64,000 bases of DNA from Henricia sp. BOLD:AAB3569 (GCA_037783545.1 JBBELK010000060.1:3224001-3288000); one strand, 5' to 3'; counted from the stretch's first letter, positions 27,071-38,694 are shown. The notes: generated from the sequence alone by a model not told the origin. A program made the numbers and translations.

Positions 27071-27366
27071 TACGGCACATCTGTTTAACTTTCCAGAGTA
27101 AATCGCACGGACTTATAAGGTCAGTTTTAGATGTACTCGCTGTCAAGAAACGGTAGAATGAAGACAAAATTGTGGTCGGTTAGCTCAGTCGGTAGAGCGT
27201 CGTGCTGATAACGCGAAGGTCGTGGGTTCCAGCCCCATACTGACCAGCTACCACCTTTTTGGTCTTGGCACACAAAGTGAAGTGGCGTCCAGTAGGTTCC
27301 TCTCCAGTCGTCCTAAATCCTCCAACTTCAAAAAGCATGCAAGCTAGTTTGCCGGAACCCGGGATT

Positions 27367-27416
<50 letters not shown>

Positions 27417-27712
27417 TACGGCACATCTGTTTAACTTTCCAGAGTAAATCGCACGGATTTATAAGGTCAGTTTTAGATGTACTCGCTGTCAAGAAACGGT
27501 AGAATGAAGACAAAATTGTGGTCGGTTAGCTCAGTCGGTAGAGCGTCGTGCTGATAACGCGAAGGTCGTGGGTTCGAGCCCCATACTGACCAGCTACCAC
27601 CTTTTTGGCCTTGGCACACAAAGTGAAGTGGCGTCCAGTAGGTTCCTCTCCAGTCGTCCTAAATCGTCCAACTTCAAAAAGCATGCAAGCTAGTTTGCCG
27701 GAACCCGGGATT

Positions 27713-27757
<45 letters not shown>

Positions 27758-28058
27758 ACTATTACGGCACATCTGTTTAACTTTCCAGAGTAAATCGCAC
27801 GGATTTATAAGGTCAGTTTTAGATGTACTCGCTGTCAAGAAACGGTAGAATGAAGACAAAATTGTGGTCGGTTAGCTCAGTCGGTAGAGCGTCGTGCTGA
27901 TAACGCGAAGGTCGTGGGTTCGAGCCCCATACTGACCAGCTACCACCTTTTTGGCCTTGGCACACAAAGTGAAGTGGCGTCCAGTAGGTTCCTCTCCAGT
28001 CGTCCTAAATCGTCCAACTTCAAAAAGCATGCAAGCTAGTTTGCCGGAACCCGGGATT

Positions 28059-28108
<50 letters not shown>

Positions 28109-28387
28109 TACGGCACATCTGTTTAACTTTCCAGAGTAAATCGCACGAACTTATAAGGTCAGTTTTAGATGTACTCGCTGTCAAGAAACGGTAGAATGAA
28201 GACAAAATTGTGGTCGGTTAGCTCAGTCGGTAGAGCGTCGTGCTGATAACGCGAAGGTCGTGGGTTCGAGCCCCATACTGACCAGCTACCACCTTTTTGG
28301 CCTTGGCACACAAAGTGAAGTGGCGTCCAGTAGGTTCCTCTCCAGTCGTCCTAAATCGTCCAACTTCAAAAAGCATGCAAGCTAGTT

Positions 28388-28404
28388 TGCCGGAACCCGG
28401 GATT

Positions 28405-28435
<31 letters not shown>

Positions 28436-28449
28436 TGAGCTATTACGGC
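28388..28449 (-). pseudogene. tRNA-Phe with an 11-bp deletion (second copy)
   Basis: Same CTGA-flanked deletion as at 20094, carried by block duplication. Confidence 0.88.
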
Positions 28450-28739
28450 ACATCTGTTTAACTTTCCAGAGTAAATCGCACGGACTTATAAGGTCAGTTT
28501 TAGATGTACTCGCTGTCAAGAAACGGTAGAATGAAGACAAAATTGTGGTCGGTTAGCTCAGTCGGTAGAGCGTCGTGCTGATAACGCGAAGGTCGTGGGT
28601 TCCAGCCCCATACTGACCAGCTACCACCTTTTTGGTCTTGGCACACAAAGTGAAGTGGCGTCCAGTAGGTTCCTCTCCAGTCGTCCTAAATCCTCCAACT
28701 TCAAAAAGCATGCAAGCTAGTTTGCCGGAACCCGGGATT

Positions 28740-28789
<50 letters not shown>

Positions 28790-29085
28790 TACGGCACATC
28801 TGTTTAACTTTCCAGAGTAAATCGCACGAACTTATAAGGTCAGTTTTAGATGTACTCGCTGTCAAGAAACGGTAGAATGAAGACAAAATTGTGGTCGGTT
28901 AGCTCAGTCGGTAGAGCGTCGTGCTGATAACGCGAAGGTCGTGGGTTCGAGCCCCATACTGACCAGCTACCACCTTTTTGGCCTTGGCACACAAAGTGAA
29001 GTGGCGTCCAGTAGGTTCCTCTCCAGTCGTCCTAAATCGTCCAACTTCAAAAAGCATGCAAGCTAGTTTGCCGGAACCCGGGATT

Positions 29086-29135
<50 letters not shown>

Positions 29136-29431
29136 TACGGCACATCTGTTTAACTTTCCAGAGTAAATCGCACGGACTTATAAGGTTAGTTTTAGATGTA
29201 CTCGCTGTCAAGAAACGGTAGAATGAAGACAAAATTGTGGTCGGTTAGCTCAGTCGGTAGAGCGTCGTGCTGATAACGCGAAGGTCGTGGGTTCGAGCCC
29301 CATACTGACCAGCTACCACCTTTTTGGTCTTGGCACACAAAGTGAAGTGGCGTCCAGTAGGTTCCTCTCCAGTCGTCCTAAATCGTCCAACTTCAAAAAG
29401 CATGCAAGCTAGTTTGCCGGAACCCGGGATT

Positions 29432-29481
<50 letters not shown>

Positions 29482-29777
29482 TACGGCACATCTGTTTAAC
29501 TTTCCAGAGTAAATCGCACGAACTTATAAGGTCAGTTTTAGATGTACTCGCTGTCAAGAAACGGTAGAATGAAGACAAAATTGTGGTCGGTTAGCTCAGT
29601 CGGTAGAGCGTCGTGCTGATAACGCGAAGGTCGTGGGTTCGAGCCCCATACTGACCAGCTACCACCTTTTTGGCCTTGGCACACAAAGTGAAGTGGCGTC
29701 CAGTAGGTTCCTCTCCAGTCGTCCTAAATCGTCCAACTTCAAAAAGCATGCAAGCTAGTTTGCCGGAACCCGGGATT

Positions 29778-29827
<50 letters not shown>

Positions 29828-30470
29828 TACGGCACATCTGTTTAACTTTCCAGAGTAAATCGCACGGACTTATAAGGTCAGTTTTAGATGTACTCGCTGT
29901 CAAGAAACGGTAGAATGAAGACAAAATTGTGGTCGGTTAGCTCAGTCGGTAGAGCGTCGTGCTGATAACGCGAAGGTCGTGGGTTCGAGCCCCATACTGA
30001 CCAGCTACCACCTTTTTGGCCTTGGCACACAAAGTGAAGTGGCGTCCAGTAGGTTCCTCTCCAGTCGTCCTAAATCGTCCAACTTCAAAAAGCATGCAAG
30101 CTAGTTTGCCGGAACCCGGGATTGAACCAGGGACCTTCAGATCTTCAGTCAGACGCTCTCCCAACTGAGCTATTACGGCACATCTGTTTAACTTTCCAGA
30201 GTAAATCGCACGGACTTATAAGGTCAGTTTTAGATGTACTCGCTGTCAAGAAACGGTAGAATGAAGACAAAATTGTGGTCGGTTAGCTCAGTCGGTAGAG
30301 CGTCGTGCTGATAACGCGAAGGTCGTGGGTTCGAGCCCCATACTGACCAGCTACCACCTTTTTGGTCTTGGCACACAAAGTGAAGTGGCGTCCAGTAGGT
30401 TCCCTCTCCAGTCGTCCTAAATCGTCCAACTTCAAAAAGCATGCAAGCTAGTTTGCCGGAACCCGGGATT

Positions 30471-30520
<50 letters not shown>

Positions 30521-30816
30521 TACGGCACATCTGTTTAACTTTCCAGAGTAAATCGCACGAACTTATAAGGTCAGTTTTAGATGTACTCGCTGTCAAGAAA
30601 CGGTAGAATGAAGACAAAATTGTGGTCGGTTAGCTCAGTCGGTAGAGCGTCGTGCTGATAACGCGAAGGTCGTGGGTTCGAGCCCCATACTGACCAGCTA
30701 CCACCTTTTTGGCCTTGGCACACAAAGTGAAGTGGCGTCCAGTAGGTTCCTCTCCAGTCGTCCTAAATCGTCCAACTTCAAAAAGCATGCAAGCTAGTTT
30801 GCCGGAACCCGGGATT

Positions 30817-30866
<50 letters not shown>

Positions 30867-31162
30867 TACGGCACATCTGTTTAACTTTCCAGAGTAAATC
30901 GCACGAACTTATAAGGTCAGTTTTAGATGTACTCGCTGTCAAGAATCGGTAGAATGAAGACAAAATTGTGGTCGGTTAGCTCAGTCGGTAGAGCGTCGTG
31001 CTGATAACGCGAAGGTCGTGGGTTCGAGCCCCATACTGACCAGCTACCACCTTTTTGGTCTTGGCACACAAAGTGAAGTGGCGTCCAGTAGGTTCCTCTC
31101 CAGTCGTCCTAAATCGTCCAACTTCAAAAAGCATGCAAGCTAGTTTGCCGGAACCCGGGATT

Positions 31163-31212
<50 letters not shown>

Positions 31213-31315
31213 TACGGCACATCTGTTTAACTTTCCAGACTAAATCGCACGAACTTATAAGGTCAGTTTTAGATGTACTCGCTGTCAAGAAACGGTAGAA
31301 TGAAGACGAAATTGT

Positions 31316-31388
31316 GGTCGGTTAGCTCAGTCGGTAGAGCGTCGTGCTGATAACGGGAAGGTCGTGGGTTCGAGCCCCATACTGACCA
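31316..31388 (+). tRNA. tRNA-Ile variant, C41 to G
   Basis: The anticodon stem 3' strand is CGGGA, so G29 faces G41. The change is private to this copy. Confidence 0.8.
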
Positions 31389-31496
31389 GCTACCACCTTT
31401 TTGGCCTTGGCATTTGCACACAAAGTGAAGTGGTGTCCAGTAGATTCTCTCCAGTCCTCCTAAATCGTCCAACTTCAAAAAGCATGCAAGCTAGTT

Positions 31497-31518
31497 TGCC
31501 GGAACCCGGGATTGAACA

Positions 31519-31563
<45 letters not shown>

Positions 31564-31569
31564 TACGGC
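31497..31569 (-). tRNA. tRNA-Phe variant with a T-stem mismatch
   Basis: The T stem CCTGG reads CCTTG, leaving T52-C62. Shared with 33925, 35306 and 37038, all in the right-hand part of the array. Confidence 0.83.
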
Positions 31570-31859
31570 ACATCTGTTTAACTTTCCAGAGTAAATCGCA
31601 CGAACTTATAAGGTCAGTTTTAGATGTACTCGCTGTCAAGAAACGGTAGAATGAAGACGAAATTGTGGTCGGTTAGCTCAGTCGGTAGAGCGTCGTGCTG
31701 ATAACGCGAAGGTCGTGGGTTCGAGCCCCATACTGACCAGCTACCACCTTTTTGGCCTTGGCATTTGCACACAAAGTGGTGTCCAGTAGATTCTCTCCAG
31801 TCCTCCTAAATCGTCCAACTTCAAAAAGCATGCAAGCTGGTTTGCCGGAACCCGGGATT

Positions 31860-31909
<50 letters not shown>

Positions 31910-32205
31910 TACGGCACATCTGTTTAACTTTCCAGAGTAAATCGCACGAACTTATAAGGTCAGTTTTAGATGTACTCGCTGTCAAGAAACGGTAGAATGA
32001 AGACAAAATTGTGGTCGGTTAGCTCAGTCGGTAGAGCGTCGTGCTGATAACGCGAAGGTCGTGGGTTCGAGCCCCATACTGACCAGCTACCACCTTTTTG
32101 GCCTTGGCACACAAAGTGAAGTGGCGTCCAGTAGGTTCCTCTCCAGTCGTCCTAAATCGTCCAACTTCAAAAAGCATGCAAGCTAGTTTGCCGGAACCCG
32201 GGATT

Positions 32206-32255
<50 letters not shown>

Positions 32256-32898
32256 TACGGCACATCTGTTTAACTTTCCAGAGTAAATCGCACGGACTTA
32301 TAAGGTCAGTTTTAGATGTACTCGCTGTCAAGAAACGGTAGAATGAAGACAAAATTGTGGTCGGTTAGCTCAGTCGGTAGAGCGTCGTGCTGATAACGCG
32401 AAGGTCGTGGGTTCGAGCCCCATACTGACCAGCTACCACCTTTTTGGCCTTGGCACACAAAGTGAAGTGGCGTCCAGTAGGTTCCTCTCCAGTCGTCCTA
32501 AATCGTCCAACTTCAAAAAGCATGCAAGCTAGTTTGCCGGAACCCGGGATTGAACCAGGGACCTTCAGATCTTCAGTCAGACGCTCTCCCAACTGAGCTA
32601 TTACGGCACATCTGTTTAACTTTCCAGAGTAAATCGCACGGACTTATAAGGTCAGTTTTAGATGTACTCGCTGTCAAGAAACGGTAGAATGAAGACAAAA
32701 TTGTGGTCGGTTAGCTCAGTCGGTAGAGCGTCGTGCTGATAACGCGAAGGTCGTGGGTTCGAGCCCCATACTGACCAGCTACCACCTTTTTGGTCTTGGC
32801 ACACAAAGTGAAGTGGCGTCCAGTAGGTTCCCTCTCCAGTCGTCCTAAATCGTCCAACTTCAAAAAGCATGCAAGCTAGTTTGCCGGAACCCGGGATT

Positions 32899-32948
<50 letters not shown>

Positions 32949-33244
32949 TACGGCACATCTGTTTAACTTTCCAGAGTAAATCGCACGAACTTATAAGGTC
33001 AGTTTTAGATGTACTCGCTGTCAAGAAACGGTAGAATGAAGACAAAATTGTGGTCGGTTAGCTCAGTCGGTAGAGCGTCGTGCTGATAACGCGAAGGTCG
33101 TGGGTTCGAGCCCCATACTGACCAGCTACCACCTTTTTGGCCTTGGCACACAAAGTGAAGTGGCGTCCAGTAGGTTCCTCTCCAGTCGTCCTAAATCGTC
33201 CAACTTCAAAAAGCATGCAAGCTAGTTTGCCGGAACCCGGGATT

Positions 33245-33294
<50 letters not shown>

Positions 33295-33590
33295 TACGGC
33301 ACATCTGTTTAACTTTCCAGAGTAAATCGCACGAACTTATAAGGTCAGTTTTAGATGTACTCGCTGTCAAGAAACGGTAGAATGAAGACAAAATTGTGGT
33401 CGGTTAGCTCAGTCGGTAGAGCGTCGTGCTGATAACGCGAAGGTCGTGGGTTCGAGCCCCATACTGACCAGCTACCACCTTTTTGGTCTTGGCACACAAA
33501 GTGAAGTGGCGTCCAGTAGGTTCCTCTCCAGTCGTCCTAAATCGTCCAACTTCAAAAAGCATGCAAGCTAGTTTGCCGGAACCCGGGATT

Positions 33591-33640
<50 letters not shown>

Positions 33641-33946
33641 TACGGCACATCTGTTTAACTTTCCAGACTAAATCGCACGAACTTATAAGGTCAGTTTTAG
33701 ATGTACTCGCTGTCAAGAAACGGTAGAATGAAGACGAAATTGTGGTCGGTTAGCTCAGTCGGTAGAGCGTCGTGCTGATAACGCGAAGGTCGTGGGTTCG
33801 AGCCCCATACTGACCAGCTACCACCTTTTTGGCCTTGGCATTTGCACACAAAGTGAAGTGGTGTCCAGTAGATTCTCTCCAGTCCTCCTAAATCGTCCAA
33901 CTTCAAAAAGCATGCAAGCTAGTTTGCCGGAACCCGGGATTGAACA

Positions 33947-33991
<45 letters not shown>

Positions 33992-34270
33992 TACGGCACA
34001 TCTGTTTAACTTTCCAGAGTAAATCGCACGAACTTATAAGGTCAGTTTTAGATGTACTCGCTGTCAAGAAACGGTAGAATGAAGACGAAATTGTGGTCGG
34101 TTAGCTCAGTCGGTAGAGCGTCGTGCTGATAACGCGAAGGTCGTGGGTTCGAGCCCCATACTGACCAGCTACCACCTTTTTGGCCTTGGCATTTGCACAC
34201 AAAGTGGTGTCCAGTAGATTCTCTCCAGTCCTCCTAAATCGTCCAACTTCAAAAAGCATGCAAGCTGGTT

Positions 34271-34298
34271 TGCCGGAACCCGGGATTGAACCAGGGAC

Positions 34299-34329
<31 letters not shown>

Positions 34330-34335
34330 TACGGC
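34271..34335 (-). pseudogene. tRNA-Phe lacking 8 nt of the anticodon arm
   Basis: One of two CTTCAG direct repeats on the + strand is lost, together with the 3' strand of the anticodon stem. Identical broken copies are at 35652-35716 and 37384-37448, spread by the 1,381- and 1,732-bp block duplications. Confidence 0.88.
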
Positions 34336-34625
34336 ACATCTGTTTAACTTTCCAGAGTAAATCGCACGAACTTATAAGGTCAGTTTTAGATGTACTCGCT
34401 GTCAAGAAACGGTAGAATGAAGACGAAATTGTGGTCGGTTAGCTCAGTCGGTAGAGCGTCGTGCTGATAACGCGAAGGTCGTGGGTTCGAGCCCCATACT
34501 GACCAGCTACCACCTTTTTGGCCTTGGCACACAAAGTGAAGTGGCGTCCAGTAGGTTCCTCTCCAGTCGTCCTAAATCGTCCAACTTCAAAAAGCATGCA
34601 AGCTAGTTTGCCGGAACCCGGGATT

Positions 34626-34675
<50 letters not shown>

Positions 34676-34971
34676 TACGGCACATCTGTTTAACTTTCCA
34701 GAGTAAATCGCACGAACTTATAAGGTCAGTTTTAGATGTACTCGCTGTCAAGAAACGGTAGAATGAAGACAAAATTGTGGTCGGTTAGCTCAGTCGGTAG
34801 AGCGTCGTGCTGATAACGCGAAGGTCGTGGGTTCGAGCCCCATACTGACCAGCTACCACCTTTTTGGTCTTGGCACACAAAGTGAAGTGGCGTCCAGTAG
34901 GTTCCTCTCCAGTCGTCCTAAATCGTCCAACTTCAAAAAGCATGCAAGCTAGTTTGCCGGAACCCGGGATT

Positions 34972-35021
<50 letters not shown>

Positions 35022-35327
35022 TACGGCACATCTGTTTAACTTTCCAGACTAAATCGCACGAACTTATAAGGTCAGTTTTAGATGTACTCGCTGTCAAGAA
35101 ACGGTAGAATGAAGACGAAATTGTGGTCGGTTAGCTCAGTCGGTAGAGCGTCGTGCTGATAACGCGAAGGTCGTGGGTTCGAGCCCCATACTGACCAGCT
35201 ACCACCTTTTTGGCCTTGGCATTTGCACACAAAGTGAAGTGGTGTCCAGTAGATTCTCTCCAGTCCTCCTAAATCGTCCAACTTCAAAAAGCATGCAAGC
35301 TAGTTTGCCGGAACCCGGGATTGAACA

Positions 35328-35372
<45 letters not shown>

Positions 35373-35651
35373 TACGGCACATCTGTTTAACTTTCCAGAG
35401 TAAATCGCACGAACTTATAAGGTCAGTTTTAGATGTACTCGCTGTCAAGAAACGGTAGAATGAAGACGAAATTGTGGTCGGTTAGCTCAGTCGGTAGAGC
35501 GTCGTGCTGATAACGCGAAGGTCGTGGGTTCGAGCCCCATACTGACCAGCTACCACCTTTTTGGCCTTGGCATTTGCACACAAAGTGGTGTCCAGTAGAT
35601 TCTCTCCAGTCCTCCTAAATCGTCCAACTTCAAAAAGCATGCAAGCTGGTT

Positions 35652-35679
35652 TGCCGGAACCCGGGATTGAACCAGGGAC

Positions 35680-35710
<31 letters not shown>

Positions 35711-35716
35711 TACGGC
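35652..35716 (-). pseudogene. tRNA-Phe lacking 8 nt of the anticodon arm (second copy)
   Basis: Same CTTCAG-mediated deletion as at 34271. Confidence 0.87.
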
Positions 35717-36006
35717 ACATCTGTTTAACTTTCCAGAGTAAATCGCACGAACTTATAAGGTCAGTTTTAGATGTACTCGCTGTCAAGAAACGGTAGAATG
35801 AAGACGAAATTGTGGTCGGTTAGCTCAGTCGGTAGAGCGTCGTGCTGATAACGCGAAGGTCGTGGGTTCGAGCCCCATACTGACCAGCTACCACCTTTTT
35901 GGCCTTGGCACACAAAGTGAAGTGGCGTCCAGTAGGTTCCTCTCCAGTCGTCCTAAATCGTCCAACTTCAAAAAGCATGCAAGCTGGTTTGCCGGAACCC
36001 GGGATT

Positions 36007-36056
<50 letters not shown>

Positions 36057-36357
36057 TACGGCACATCTGTTTAACTTTCCAGAGTAAATCGCACGAACTT
36101 ATAAGGTCAGTTTTAGATGTACTCGCTGTCAAGAAACGGTAGAATGAAGTCGAAATTGTGGTCGGTTAGCTCAGTCGGTAGAGCGTCGTGCTGATAACGC
36201 GAAGGTCGTGGGTTCGAGCCCCATACTGACCAGCTACCACCTTTTTGGCCTTGGCATTTGCACACAAAGTGAAGTGGTGTCCAGTAGATTCTCTCCAGTC
36301 CTCCTAAATCGTCCAACTTCAAAAAGCATGCAAGCTGGTTTGCCGGAACCCGGGATT

Positions 36358-36407
<50 letters not shown>

Positions 36408-36703
36408 TACGGCACATCTGTTTAACTTTCCAGAGTAAATCGCACGAACTTATAAGGTCAGTTTTAGATGTACTCGCTGTCAAGAAACGGTAGAATGAAG
36501 ACAAAATTGTGGTCGGTTAGCTCAGTCGGTAGAGCGTCGTGCTGATAACGCGAAGGTCGTGGGTTCGAGCCCCATACTGACCAGCTACCACCTTTTTGGT
36601 CTTGGCACACAAAGTGAAGTGGCGTCCAGTAGGTTCCTCTCCAGTCGTCCTAAATCGTCCAACTTCAAAAAGCATGCAAGCTAGTTTGCCGGAACCCGGG
36701 ATT

Positions 36704-36753
<50 letters not shown>

Positions 36754-37059
36754 TACGGCACATCTGTTTAACTTTCCAGACTAAATCGCACGAACTTATA
36801 AGGTCAGTTTTAGATGTACTCGCTGTCAAGAAACGGTAGAATGAAGACGAAATTGTGGTCGGTTAGCTCAGTCGGTAGAGCGTCGTGCTGATAACGCGAA
36901 GGTCGTGGGTTCGAGCCCCATACTGACCAGCTACCACCTTTTTGGCCTTGGCATTTGCACACAAAGTGAAGTGGTGTCCAGTAGATTCTCTCCAGTCCTC
37001 CTAAATCGTCCAACTTCAAAAAGCATGCAAGCTAGTTTGCCGGAACCCGGGATTGAACA

Positions 37060-37104
<45 letters not shown>

Positions 37105-37383
37105 TACGGCACATCTGTTTAACTTTCCAGAGTAAATCGCACGAACTTATAAGGTCAGTTTTAGATGTACTCGCTGTCAAGAAACGGTAGAATGAAGACG
37201 AAATTGTGGTCGGTTAGCTCAGTCGGTAGAGCGTCGTGCTGATAACGCGAAGGTCGTGGGTTCGAGCCCCATACTGACCAGCTACCACCTTTTTGGCCTT
37301 GGCATTTGCACACAAAGTGGTGTCCAGTAGATTCTCTCCAGTCCTCCTAAATCGTCCAACTTCAAAAAGCATGCAAGCTGGTT

Positions 37384-37411
37384 TGCCGGAACCCGGGATT
37401 GAACCAGGGAC

Positions 37412-37442
<31 letters not shown>

Positions 37443-37448
37443 TACGGC
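37384..37448 (-). pseudogene. tRNA-Phe lacking 8 nt of the anticodon arm (third copy)
   Basis: Same CTTCAG-mediated deletion as at 34271. Confidence 0.87.
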
Positions 37449-37738
37449 ACATCTGTTTAACTTTCCAGAGTAAATCGCACGAACTTATAAGGTCAGTTTT
37501 AGATGTACTCGCTGTCAAGAAACGGTAGAATGAAGACGAAATTGTGGTCGGTTAGCTCAGTCGGTAGAGCGTCGTGCTGATAACGCGAAGGTCGTGGGTT
37601 CGAGCCCCATACTGACCAGCTACCACCTTTTTGGCCTTGGCACACAAAGTGAAGTGGCGTCCAGTAGGTTCCTCTCCAGTCGTCCTAAATCGTCCAACTT
37701 CAAAAAGCATGCAAGCTGGTTTGCCGGAACCCGGGATT

Positions 37739-37788
<50 letters not shown>

Positions 37789-38089
37789 TACGGCACATCT
37801 GTTTAACTTTCCAGAGTAAATCGCACGAACTTATAAGGTCAGTTTTAGATGTACTCGCTGTCAAGAAACGGTAGAATGAAGTCGAAATTGTGGTCGGTTA
37901 GCTCAGTCGGTAGAGCGTCGTGCTGATAACGCGAAGGTCGTGGGTTCGAGCCCCATACTGACCAGCTACCACCTTTTTGGCCTTGGCATTTGCACACAAA
38001 GTGAAGTGGTGTCCAGTAGATTCTCTCCAGTCCTCCTAAATCGTCCAACTTCAAAAAGCATGCAAGCTGGTTTGCCGGAACCCGGGATT

Positions 38090-38139
<50 letters not shown>

Positions 38140-38242
38140 TACGGCACATCTGTTTAACTTTCCAGAGTAAATCGCACGAACTTATAAGGTCAGTTTTAGA
38201 TGTACTCGCTGTCAAGAAACGGTAGAATGAAGACGAAATTGT

Positions 38243-38315
38243 GGTCGGTTAGCTCAGTCGGTAGAGCGTCGTGCTGATAACGCGAAGGTCGTGGGTTCGA
38301 ACCCCATACTGACCA
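38243..38315 (+). tRNA. tRNA-Ile variant, T loop TTCGAAC
   Basis: G59 is A. This is the second-last Ile gene, in a unit with several private spacer changes. Confidence 0.82.
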
Positions 38316-38435
38316 GCTACCACCTTTTTGGCCTTGTCACACAAAGTGAAGTGGCGTCCAGTAGGTTCCTCTCCAGTCGTCGTAAATCGTCCAACTTCAA
38401 AAAGAATGCAAGCTAGTTTGCCGGAACCCGGGATT

Positions 38436-38485
<50 letters not shown>

Positions 38486-38588
38486 TACGGCACATCTGTT
38501 TAACTTTCCAGAGTAAATCGCACGAACTTATAAGGTCAGTTTTAGATGTACTCGCTGTCAAGAAACGGTAGAATGAAGACGAAATTGT

Positions 38589-38661
38589 GGTCGGTTAGCT
38601 CAGTCGGTAGAGCGTCGTGCTGATAACCCGAAGGTCGTGGGTTCGAGCCCCATACTGACCA
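38589..38661 (+). tRNA. Last tRNA-Ile of the array, G40 to C
   Basis: The anticodon stem 3' strand is CCCGA, giving T30-C40 where the consensus has T-G. No Phe gene follows. The unit ends in the gap near 38,694 where unrelated sequence begins. The terminator is reduced to CCGTTTT. Confidence 0.82.
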
Positions 38662-38694
38662 GCTATCACCGTTTTGGCCTTGGCATTTGCACAC

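Larger units (their letters stand above)
33380..38240. repeat. Four- and five-unit higher-order repeats (1,381 and 1,732 bp)
   Basis: Ile genes at 33398, 33744, 34095 and 34433 recur at +1,381 bp. Those at 34779, 35125, 35476, 35814 and 36160 recur at +1,732 bp. The same truncated Phe gene, the same GACTAAATC spacer variant and the same GGCATTTGC gap insertion recur in register. This shows amplification of whole blocks after the variants arose. Confidence 0.88.
87..38491 (-). tRNA. tRNA-Phe (anticodon GAA) copies, full position list
   Basis: Each full copy is 73 nt on the - strand. Lower coordinates: 87,399,960,1306,1652,1998,2344,2691,3037,3383,3730,4076,4422,4734,5080,5591,5937,6283,6826,7172,7518,7864,8210,8556,8902,9248,9594,9940,10286,10632,10978,11324,11675,12021,12367,12713,13059,13706,14052,14392,14739,15085,15431,15777,16288,16634,16980,17326,17672,18018,18364,18710,19056,19402,19748,20429,20775,21121,21467,21814,22160,22506,22852,23198,23544,23890,24236,24582,24928,25274,25620,25966,26312,26658,27004,27350,27696,28042,28723,29069,29415,29761,30107,30454,30800,31146,31497,31843,32189,32535,32882,33228,33574,33925,34609,34955,35306,35990,36341,36687,37038,37722,38073,38419. 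Six further copies are internally deleted and are listed separately. Confidence 0.9.
223..38661 (+). tRNA. tRNA-Ile (anticodon GAT) copies, full position list
   Basis: Each full copy is 73 nt. Starts: 223,569,784,1130,1476,1822,2168,2514,2861,3207,3553,3900,4246,4558,4904,5200,5415,5761,6107,6650,6996,7342,7688,8034,8380,8726,9072,9418,9764,10110,10456,10802,11148,11494,11845,12191,12537,12883,13229,13530,13876,14216,14562,14909,15255,15601,15897,16112,16458,16804,17150,17496,17842,18188,18534,18880,19226,19572,19918,20253,20599,20945,21291,21637,21984,22330,22676,23022,23368,23714,24060,24406,24752,25098,25444,25790,26136,26482,26828,27174,27520,27866,28212,28547,28893,29239,29585,29931,30277,30624,30970,31316,31667,32013,32359,32705,33052,33398,33744,34095,34433,34779,35125,35476,35814,36160,36511,36857,37208,37546,37892,38243,38589. 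One more copy, at 6453, is truncated. Positions were read from the sequence by hand; an occasional error of one base is possible. Confidence 0.92.
1..38694. repeat. Tandem tRNA-Ile/tRNA-Phe satellite array
   Basis: About 114 head-to-tail units, most of them 346 bp, occupy the first 38.7 kb. Each unit holds one + strand tRNA-Ile(GAT), a 103-bp gap, one - strand tRNA-Phe(GAA) and a 97-bp spacer. Units differ by only a few substitutions. Shorter units of 197, 215, 296, 312, 335, 338 and 340 bp carry deletions; units of 347 bp carry one extra base and those of 351 bp a short TTT-containing insertion in the Ile-Phe gap. The array enters the window already in progress at base 1, inside the Ile-Phe gap. 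It stops after the 114th Ile gene, in the gap sequence before the expected Phe gene. No protein gene is credible inside it. Confidence 0.97.

Noticed and set aside
1..38694. A CRISPR array
   Set aside because: The repeats are 346 bp, nearly identical throughout, and contain complete tRNA genes. There are no variable spacers and no cas genes.
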